Positions 56,448-64,000 of a stretch of DNA of 64,000 nt are shown here, piece by piece. The stretch is from assembly GCA_963576725.1 (NCBI GenBank), contig OY755241.1:71495041-71559040 (forward strand), given 5' to 3'. Numbering within the stretch: position 1 is the first letter of the stretch; each line of letters opens with the position of its first letter. The stretch comes from Azorinus chamasolen (taxonomy: Eukaryota; Mollusca; Bivalvia; Cardiida; Solecurtidae). The notes below the pieces were generated by a model. That model had not been told where the DNA came from, searched no databases, and was given only the letters and a program-made list of their open reading frames with translations. A program made the translations under genes and the position numbers.

Positions 56448-57250
56448 AAGCAGACAGAATAGACCTTGATAAAGATGTAAGCATACAGAGTAGACCCTGA
56501 TAAGACAGCTCCTAGAGATGTAAGCAGACAGAGTAGACCCTAATAAGACAGCTCCTGGAGATATAAGCAGACAGAATATGCCCTGATCAAACAGATCCTA
56601 TAGATGTTAGCAGACAGAGTAGACCCTGATCAGACAGCTCCTAAAGATGTAAGCAAACAGAGTAGATCCTGATCAGACAGCTCCTAAAGATGTAAGCAGA
56701 CAGAGTTGGCCCTGATAAGACAGCTTCTATAGATGTAAGCAGACAGAGTAGACTCTGATTCGACAGCTCCTAGAGATGTAAGCAGACAAAGTAGACTCTG
56801 ATTCGACAGCTCCTATAGATGTAAGCAGACAGAGTAGACTCTGATCCGACAGCTCCTAGAGATGTACGCATACAGAGTAGACCCTGATCAGACAGCTCCT
56901 AAAGATGTAAGCATACAGAGTAGACCTTGATCAGACAGCTCCTAAAGATGTAAACAGACAGAGAAGACCCTGATCAGACAGCTCCTAAAGATGTAAGCAG
57001 ACAGAGTAGACCCTGATCAGGCAGCTCCTAAAGATGTAATCAAACAGAGTAGACCCTGATCGGACATCTCCTAATGACGTAAGCAGACAGAGTAGACCCT
57101 GATCGGACAGCTCCTAAAGATGTAAGCAGCCGGAGTAGACCCTGATCGGACAGCTCCTAGAGATGTAAGCATACAGAGTAGACCCTGATCGGACAGCTCC
57201 TAGAGATGTAAGCAGACAGAGTAGAGCCTGATCAGACAGCTTCTTAAGAT
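56448..57250. repeat. 43-bp tandem array, about 18 units, made of the left half of P1
   Basis: Unit: TGTAAGCAGACAGAGTAGAC then CCTGATCAGACAGCTCCTAA plus AGA. Starts such as 57121, 57164 and 57207 give exactly 43 bp. Each unit equals one arm of the P1 palindrome up to its CTCCT centre and lacks the returning arm. Units differ by a few substitutions (TGATTCG, TGATCGG, GATAAG), with the most homogeneous stretch toward the right. Confidence 0.95.
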
Positions 57251-57613
57251 GCTATATCAAGTAATACCAGACCCCTGCTATTCCAGAAGGAAACGGGACA
57301 GAATTTGATTAGACAGGTCTACTCGGTTTGCATAGCGTCAAAATGCATGTCTGTCAAGTACTGGCTACATACTATTAACTTGATCGATAGACAAAATGCT
57401 CAGGAGATAAATGAACCATTATCATGATTTCACAATAGAAGACAGAAATATATCAAAACATCTTGTGTACATGTGTCATTAAAGTTCAGCTAATAAATAT
57501 GCATAATGTCATTATTACTTAAATTAATATTCAACAGGGAAAGGGTTAACCCCTTACATCTCACATTCGCCCCTCGAATATCACGTGACCTCGGGTTATG
57601 TCGCTTGATATTA

Positions 57614-57974
57614 CAGTGCTCCCTCTCTACAACGACACCCTTAAGGATACGAAGATTGTATGTGTTGTTCAGAGGGGGTTGTTATAGGGAGAGAAAATCA
57701 AACATTATTAGCTTGTTTGCAACTCCCAGATAAGGAGTATTTCGAGAACTAAAACCGCTATGCCTCTATTAAACCCTATGTTGTGACCACTCTTTAGAAT
57801 CGTCACAAAGTGACGATTCTAAAGAGTGGTCACAACATAGGGTTTGATGGAGTAATAAAGAAAATACGATGGAAAGAAGTTGTTTCTGTATCCTTGTTGT
57901 TTCGGAAACAATGGAATGTGTTGTTGTAAGGAGGGAATCGTTATTGAGAGGGCCGTTGTATGGAGGGATCACTG
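57614..57974. mobile_element. 361-bp TA-target MITE with perfect central palindrome
   Basis: TA-CAGTGCTCCCTCTCTACAAC at the left (TA 57612-57613) and inward from the right CAGTGATCCCTCCATACAAC (TA 57975-57976). Subterminal blocks TGTGTTGTT and GGGTTGTTATAGGGAG recur inverted at the right. These ends resemble Tigger/pogo termini. The central hairpin is at 57771-57845. Non-coding. Confidence 0.85.
57771..57845. repeat. Perfect 36-bp inverted repeat, 3-nt loop
   Basis: AAACCCTATGTTGTGACCAC... and ...GTGGTCACAACATAGGGTTT are exact complements across 36 bp around GTCAC-AAA-GTGAC. A few more bases on each side pair imperfectly. It forms the centre of the MITE at 57614-57974. Confidence 0.97.
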
Positions 57975-57976
57975 TA

Positions 57977-58479
57977 TCAGAAAATTACACATTTTTCATT
58001 TTGATTTAATGAGCCCGCCTTTCACCAACAAGACATTCTTGTCCGTTCGTTTGTTCGAATACAAGCATCATTTCACTGCAAGTAAAAGTTGAAAATTGCA
58101 TACCATATTCCCGTATATTTGTTTTGGACTGGAAAGTAGCATTTACATTAAAATCACGTGACAGAGGAATAAAATAATTTACGTCAATCAATATTACCGG
58201 GTCAAAATCAAATTGACACTGCAACGGCTGTGAGTTAGTACACTAGTATATGTACATGCATTTCAGTTTTCATATTTACTTTAAATCTAACTCAGCATTA
58301 TGGATATAAATATAAATAAACTGTACCTTCCACATTTTGTATCCCCGGGGTATATAGATAGAATATTTTATTCAGGAAAAGGGGCATTTACCCAACATAC
58401 CACATACAACTATCATATTTACAAGTAGCAAACACATACATGTATCTCAAGTAAAAGTAGTTACAATGTACATGTACTA
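57977..58479. other. Stretch without recognised gene
   Basis: No recognised repeat boundary or coding domain. Short open frames on both strands have no family signature. Confidence 0.35.
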
Positions 58480-58683
58480 CATTAAAACCTCTCTATGACG
58501 GTCACTAAGTTACATCAAGTAGTGTGTGTTAAAGGCAGGTGGCTGCTTAAAGCAATGCTAAAATAAAATAGAACGCTCTTATTGGAGCGTTCTGTTTTAC
58601 TTTCAACGTGCTTAAAGCAGCCACCTGCCCTAAATACCAACTAATTAACACAATTTAGTGGCCATTAAAGAGAGGTTTTACTG
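58480..58683. mobile_element. 204-bp Tigger-type MITE, both ends present
   Basis: TA-CATTAAAACCTCTCTATGAC at the left and inward from the right CAGTAAAACCTCTCTTTAAT, TA on both sides. The core hairpin is GGCAGGTGGCTGCTTAAAGC / GCTTAAAGCAGCCACCTGCC with AGAACGCTC / GAGCGTTCT. This is the most complete copy of the family also at 18577, 26680, 51433 and 55196. Confidence 0.88.
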
Positions 58684-59044
58684 TATACATAAATCAATCA
58701 ATGGTCAAGGGCGATCTTAAATTCAAATATCTAAAGATCAATCAATTATGAGATAACAAAACACATCTACAATTTTTTATTCGAGTTATCCCCCTTTGAC
58801 CGACTCTTAAATATCTAAATACGCTCAGTATAACCCTGTATAATGAGTTTACTGTGTAGCCAAATTTCTACTAATAATTCGCGATACCAGTAAATACAAG
58901 TACGCAATTGCTGCAAGAGTGCAGCAAAGGAATTGTGCACGGCCTAAAACACATGAGAGGTTTCATGTTAGTAGCTATTGACTAGGTAATATACTTTTTG
59001 TGTCATGGACCGGACCAAAAGGTAGTATGAAAACTCCATGATGT

Positions 59045-59327
59045 GACTTGTCAATGATTGATTGATTGATTTCGATTTAACGTCGCTTTTAACAATAGTT
59101 CAGTCCTATCGCGACGTCTAGCAAATTACTGGTGGAGGAACACCCCAGATGCCCTTTATACACTTTTTTCATGTACAAATCAGCAATTGGGTAGAACCAC
59201 CGACCGTCCGCAAGCCAGCTGGAAGGCTTTCGGACTGGCCCAGACCGGGCGCGAACTCAGAGCGGTGAGGATGTGAGTGATTGTTATTCGCAGTGACCGT
59301 AACCACTCCGCCACGACTTGTCAATGA
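59045..59327 (-). mobile_element. tRNA-derived SINE with exact 13-bp target duplication
   Basis: GACTTGTCAATGA flanks the copy at 59045-59057 and 59315-59327. On the minus strand the head CGTGGCGGAGTGGTTACGGT carries an A box (complement of 59303-59313) and a B box (GAGTTCGCGCCC, complement of 59247-59258), resembling a tRNA-Ser/Leu-type promoter. The body contains TTCCTCCACCAGTAATTTGC and the tail is (CAAT)n at 59058-59070. A 5'-truncated relative is at 15055-15190. Confidence 0.88.
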
Positions 59328-59750
59328 AATCATGTTAAAGCAGCGATTTTATTGAGTGTTGAAAACATATGGGTGGGTTTAAGCTTGGGACAATAACAAA
59401 TAAGTGGCTTACACATTTGTATTTGGGGTACTGAATATCTGAATTTGAGATGATGTACAAAATACTGTTTTTAACCAACTAGACAATGAATAATGTTGAA
59501 ATACATTGTTTCAAAACTATGCAAAAGCTGTGGTGGCAATTGGAATGTTACTAAGACTAGTTGAAATTTGGCACTAGAAGTTATAATGATTATAGAATTG
59601 TTTGTAGTACGTACATAAGATATGATACATGATCTGTAAATATATTATATGGAGTTGTGTTCTATTTTCGTCAAACATAACCTAACTTTCATAATAAAGG
59701 AACACAATATTTGGTAAGTCTAGTTATCATTAGCACAATATATACATGTA

Positions 59751-60086
59751 CAGTATAACCTGGCTTATCCGACACCTGGTTAATAAAAAACCTGCTTTAT
59801 TCGACAATGATGTTCGGTCCCAAATGTTGAATATCATACAGTTGAACCTCGATAACTTGAAATCGCTGAAGTCGAACTTACCCTTACTTGCGAGTGAAAA
59901 TGTGGCTATGCCACGTGTTAACTTTGAAATAAGAGTAAGTTCGACTTAAGCGAATTCAGGCTATCTGAACCAAACTAAAGGAATACTGTTTAGTTGACTT
60001 AAGCGATATCTACTGTAACTGACACACTGCTTTATCCGTCATCCACAGTTGGTATTGAGGGGTGTGGGATAAGGCAGATTATACTG
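59751..60086. mobile_element. TA-target MITE (outer of a nested pair)
   Basis: TA-CAGTATAACCTGGCTTATCC at the left and inward from the right CAGTATAATCTGCCTTATCC; TA at 59749-59750 and 60087-60088. It is Tigger-like and is interrupted by another MITE at 59839-60015. Confidence 0.85.
59839..60015. mobile_element. Nested Tigger-type MITE (inner)
   Basis: TA-CAGTTGAACCTCGATAACTT at the left and inward from the right CAGTAGATATCGCTTAAGTC; TA at 59837-59838 and 60016-60017. The centre has AGTCGAACTTACCC..GAGTAAGTTCGACT symmetry. A related fragment lies at 60620-60705. Confidence 0.82.
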
Positions 60087-60619
60087 TATAGGGAAAACAA
60101 AGTATAAACTAATTAACAACATGGCAATTAACATGTGCTTGTATTTAAGCATGACTCATGAATAAAACTTGGAGCAGAATTTGTTATGGGGGGTGGGGGG
60201 TAAAACATATTATAGGAAGGAAACATGACTGATGATAAAGTTAGGAGTTATTCATAGAAAGATTTCACTGTTTTTGCATTCACTTTGTCACTGAATTAGG
60301 ATATAGTGAGTTTTGCATCGTAGTGCAAATAGAACTGAGTCTGTGAATACACGCATATTCATGTAACATGCTTACATGTATATCAATTGTACAGAAGCAA
60401 CCATATATTTTTTTTATAAATATGCAAACCCCTGTGATGTGGCTACTTTATAAAATCATGTTGAAGGAATCATTCCATTGAGTGGTCAAAACATGTGGTT
60501 TGTTTGAGGCAGGAAGCAAAAACTTTAAGAAATGCAGTGAAATGTCGATACTTCGACATCGCTTATAGCTAACCCGCATTTCTTCAGCTAAAGTTCAATG
60601 ATTCGTACTCGTTTATGTC

Positions 60620-60705
60620 AAACTTACTCTTATTTCAGAGTTTGAACGTGGCTATGTTATGTTTTAACTTGGAAATAAGGGTAAATTCGACTTAAGCGAG
60701 TTCTA
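60620..60705. repeat. Fragment related to the inner MITE
   Basis: CAAACTTACTCTTATTTCAG, GAACGTGGCTATG and AATTCGACTTAAGCGAGTTC match 59875-59955 with changes. Confidence 0.65.
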
Positions 60706-61059
60706 GTATCGAGTTTTGACTAAATGGTTTACATTGTTTTATCTGGAGCATTACATATGTAAACACGAGCCACTATGGCTCTAACAAGATGATTAGAGTA
60801 GACCTTGTGAAACTATTAATGTAAGGGCATATGTAAAGGTAAGAAGTAGTTTTTTGAGTGCTAGAAACCTTATTCTGTGATGATTTGCCATAATAACTAA
60901 GTTTCATATCTGACATGACCAATTATTGGTACTGACCTAGATTTCAATAATAAGATGTGAAAATACTTTAAAAATGTTACACACCCACAGTCATTAGCAA
61001 CAAAACATTGAAATACAAACAAGCAAGGTTTAACGCAAGCGTAAAATGTCTGCGTTACA
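60706..61059. other. Stretch without recognised gene
   Basis: Nothing recognised; AT-rich. Confidence 0.35.
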
Positions 61060-63380
61060 TGTGTTTAAGCAGGATAGAAGAAAAAGAGGGAGCAATATTG
61101 TTTAGTACTTTTAATTAACATATACATTAGTAAACATGACTTAATGTATAAGTTAATACATTGTAGCAGAAACGGGGGATGTTTTAATAGCCATGGTGCA
61201 TAATACCTGTGTATGACACCAATAATACACATTAAGTTGTTCTCATAAAATGTGTCAAAGATGCTGATATTGGTCAAACTAAATATAAATATGGCATTGC
61301 CCACCGAAAGTGAAGCTTAATTCTTATAATAACATACGACATGAGGTTAATGCATGTACACTAACCACTTGCTTAATAAATACGCCTTTCAACGCCTTTG
61401 CATACTGGGTAGACCCGGACCAGACGTCTCCTGTAGGGGCGTCTGACTAGGGTCTGCCCTGTTTGCTTTGGTATAGTATAGACATGATGTGCCCCGTAAG
61501 TAAAGCTTTGTTCTTATAAAAGTATTCGACAAGATGTTTAATACATGTACACTAACCCTTTGCCTAGTTGGTACGCTCTCAGAAGATTTTGAATACTGGA
61601 TAGACTCGGATCAGACATCTCATCTGAGGGCGTCGGAACAGTCATAGTGTGACCCGTAGGTAAAGTTTTGTTCTTTTAATGATATAAAACAAGAGGTTTA
61701 ATACATGTACTCTAACCATTTGCATAATAAATACGCTTTTCAAAGCCTTTGCATACCGAGTAGACCCGGATCAGACGCCACCCATAGAAGCCGTCTGGTC
61801 ATGATCTGCTCAGTTTGCTTATGATATAATATAAACGTAACTCTACAGCTTACGCTCTAGTCAAAAGTTACTGCGTCCATTGTTATCAAGACAATTCAGT
61901 TACTATTCATGTTGTCATTTTTCACGAATATTCGTGATGTACAGGGTCTATCGTAACACACTTTAGTGCGAGGTATTAATATGGCTGTATTGATCTCAAA
62001 TGTGTTACACGGATCAATTCTGTAAGACTAGCATTACGTGTTTGCTTGATTCAGCCATTTACCCTATATTTTCGCCCCTCGGTTCTTCAAACGGAGAAGG
62101 TCCAAAACAGGTGCCTCATGTAGGAGTAGTCTGGTCAGGATCTGCTCTGTTTGCATTATGAAATGTTATGGATACATGTATGACTCTGTGGCTTCAATAA
62201 TGACCAAAATTTCTAATGCCCTTTCGCCATTTTAAAACAGAAAAGGTGTGGTAGTATAGGTATAATACATGATGTTACTATTTCGTACACGAATATTTTT
62301 GGAGTAAATAGTTTAGAAACTTGTCGTAAAGTTACATAAGTTGTTCTCATTAGTTGTGTCAAATGTGCTAGTATTGGTCAAACTAATATAAGTATTGCAT
62401 TGTCCACCGCAAGTGAAGCTTAGTTCATATGATAATATACGGCATGCGCTTTATACATGTACACTAACCCATTGCCTAATCAATGCGCCGTTCAACTCCT
62501 TTGCATTCTGTGTAGATCCGCATCAGACGTCTTCTGTAGGGGGCGTCTGATCAGGGTCTGCCCTGTTTGCTTTTGGTATAATATAGACATAATGTACCCC
62601 GTAACTAAAGCTTTGTTCTTATAAGGATATGCGACAAGATGTTTAATACATGTACACTAACCCTTTGCCTAATAAATACGCTTTCCGAAGCCTTTGCATA
62701 CTATGTAGACCCGGATCAGACGTCTCCTGTAGGAGGCGTCTGACCAGGGACTGCCCTGTTTGCTTTTGGCTTCCCTAATGGCTGAAATATTGTATGTCCA
62801 TTCGCCATCATAAAACAGAATCGATGTGGTAATATAGGTATACATGATGTTACTATTTCGTTCACGAATATTTATGGAGCAAATGCATTAGAAACGTGTC
62901 GTGTTAGGATAGTTATATTTTTCCCAGCCTAGTCATAAGGCTCTTTTTTCGTTCCGACAAGATAATCACAATTTGGATGAAGTTTCATAAGCTGTTCTCA
63001 TGAGTCGTGTCAAAGATGCTAGTATTAGTCAAACAAATATAAAGATTGCACAGTCCACCGCAAGTGAACATTGGTTCTTCTGATAATATACGACATGAAG
63101 TTAATGTACACTAACCCTTTGCCCAATAAATACGCCTTCCAACGCGTTAGCAAACTGGGTATACCCGGATCAGACGTCTCTTGTGGGGACGCCTGGCCAG
63201 GGTCTGCACTGATTGCTTTTGATATAATATAGACATGACTCAACAATTTCTGCAATGGTCACAAGAACTATGTATATTTGCTATTAAAACAGTCAGTTGC
63301 TTACTGAGTAGACCCGGATCACACGTCTCCTGAAAGAGCCGCTCGTCTGGTCAGGGTCTGCCCCGTCTACTTACGGTATA
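61060..63380. repeat. Field of P1-containing repeats in a loose higher-order array
   Basis: A long unit recurs: GTGAAGCTTAGTTCTTAT, TATACGACATGAGGTTTAAT, ACATGTACACTAACCCTTTG, CCTAATAAATACGCCTTTCA, ACGCCTTTGCATACTG, then a P1 palindrome, then GTTTGCTTTTGGTATAATAT and AGACAT. P1 cores lie at 61401-61466, 61756-61817, 62508-62570, 62701-62763, 63151-63213 and 63301-63370, with broken ones near 61595 and 62100. Spacing is irregular (about 150-450 bp), so it grew by segmental steps. No gene. Confidence 0.85.
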
Positions 63381-63498
63381 ATATAGACATACTCATGAAT
63401 TGTTATTTATATATGAATCTGTAGTTTCTTGTATGACCAGACATTCGTATGTCTAAGTGCTAATATCAAAACTGGTATAGTAATATATGTGATGTAAA

Positions 63499-64000
63499 GG
63501 GGCCGTCACACCATAACGTTCTGGTCAACGTTCTCTGAACGTTTCAATCGTTCAATTTTTGAGCGTTCTAGAGTGAGGATGACACATCTGGCGTGTGATA
63601 AACGTTTACCTAACGGATGGCTAGCGTGTGTCTTACGCGCGAGAAGCGTGTAACAGCGACCAAGTAAGATACCCCTGAAAACCATAAGCGTGTGCTGACG
63701 TGCCACTGGCGCACAACGAACGATTTGTGAACGTTAGACGAGCGTGTTGAGCGTGTGACTAACGTGTGAATAACGACAGAATAGCGTTTTGACGTTCGTT
63801 TGACTTTAGTCACACGCTGCTTGCGTAAGGGGACCGTTCAGCGAAAGCAAAGCAAGCAATTAGTAACAACCAAGCAACGCTAGAGTAACGACTGTTTAAC
63901 GATATCCTAACGCATGCAACGCTCATCGAACGTTAGTAAAACGTTCCATTAACGTTCTTAAACGTTCTGCAGCGTTTAAAATTAAACGTTGAAGAACGTT
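63499..64000. repeat. CpG/ACGTT-rich repeat, cut by window end
   Basis: It starts around GGGGCCGTCACACCATAACG and is packed with AACGTTC/GAACGTT, AGCGTGTG and TAACG words in both orientations to the last base. CpG is far denser than in the neighbouring DNA. Overlapping reverse-strand frames of 66-67 codons are basic and repetitive and are not called as genes. It is probably one side of a large foldback or TIR element. Confidence 0.65.

Larger units (their letters stand above)
56052..57549. mobile_element. Possible TTAA MITE enlarged by internal arrays
   Basis: TTAAACCCTTTCCTGCATAT at the left and AGGGAAAGGGTTAA (57536-57549) at the right are inverted and match the ends of the TTAA/CCCTTTCC MITE family (5944, 41069, 52894). 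If they belong to one element, it contains a P1 palindrome, a 3 x 21-bp array and an 18-unit 43-bp array. The ends could also belong to two separate copies. Confidence 0.4.

Noticed and set aside
56448..57250. CRISPR-like regular array
   Set aside because: Repeats are contiguous without unique spacers, in eukaryotic DNA; it is a satellite-type array.
63506..63813. Two overlapping 66-67-codon minus-strand frames
   Set aside because: CpG-rich repeat sequence with few stops; basic, low-complexity peptides in two frames at once.

Overview
The window looks like AT-rich nuclear DNA from a lophotrochozoan, most likely a bivalve mollusc. I see no operons, no ribosome-binding sites and no complete protein-coding gene. 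What I do see is typical of bivalve intergenic or intronic DNA: decayed non-LTR retrotransposons, a Ty3/gypsy relic, Tigger/pogo, hAT and TTAA-type DNA elements, tRNA-derived SINEs, 'pearl'/HINE-like tandem-core elements rich in TCAAGGTCA, and very many short palindromic (foldback) repeats. The bivalve assignment is inferred from repeat style; no species marker gene is present.

Layout. 1-6.2 kb: a tandem TCAAGGTCA repeat, one plausible terminal host exon (1559-1801), an exact 119-bp tandem duplication, a pearl/HINE-like element (4.28-5.79 kb) and a palindromic TTAA MITE. 7.7-14.3 kb: one long minus-strand LINE (ORF1, long spacer, endonuclease/RT ORF2). A 1.35-kb hAT-type element with an exact 8-bp target duplication sits just upstream of its ORF2 start. 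14.3-20 kb: a 166-bp tandem repeat, a LINE 3' tail, a SINE fragment, a broken Tigger/pogo transposase with an apparent intron, and two copies of a palindromic repeat, one split by a 484-bp TTAA insertion. 20.4-22.2 kb: zinc-finger/OTU and basic-repeat coding remnants resembling Helitron accessory ORFs. 23.2-25.6 kb: a LINE RNase H fragment followed by a second pearl/HINE-like element. 29.6-38.4 kb: a decayed, apparently multicopy transposase-like gene, a 1196-bp tandem duplication, a gypsy RNase H/integrase relic and two LINE RT fragments joined end to end. 38.7-40.5 kb: another minus-strand LINE. 41-52 kb: scattered palindromes, a third pearl-like element and a SINE. 52.2-57.6 kb: a 20-bp minisatellite, a 2-kb TIR transposon inserted in a palindromic MITE, a 56-bp array and a 43-bp array. 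57.6-64 kb: Tigger-type MITEs (one nested in another), a SINE, a field of palindromic repeats and a CpG/ACGTT-rich repeat cut by the window end.

The coding remnants do not act together. They record successive insertions, and several histories can be read directly: empty versus filled paralogous sites at 53.05/55.06 kb versus 6.1 kb and at 18.94/19.42 kb versus 15.93 kb, exact target duplications (8, 13 and 15 bp), a nested MITE, and a post-duplication insertion at 34.78 kb. Candidates for undescribed material are the transposase-like family at 29.6-34 kb, the 2-kb CpG-rich TIR element at 53-55 kb, and tandem arrays built from half of a dispersed palindrome at 56-57 kb.
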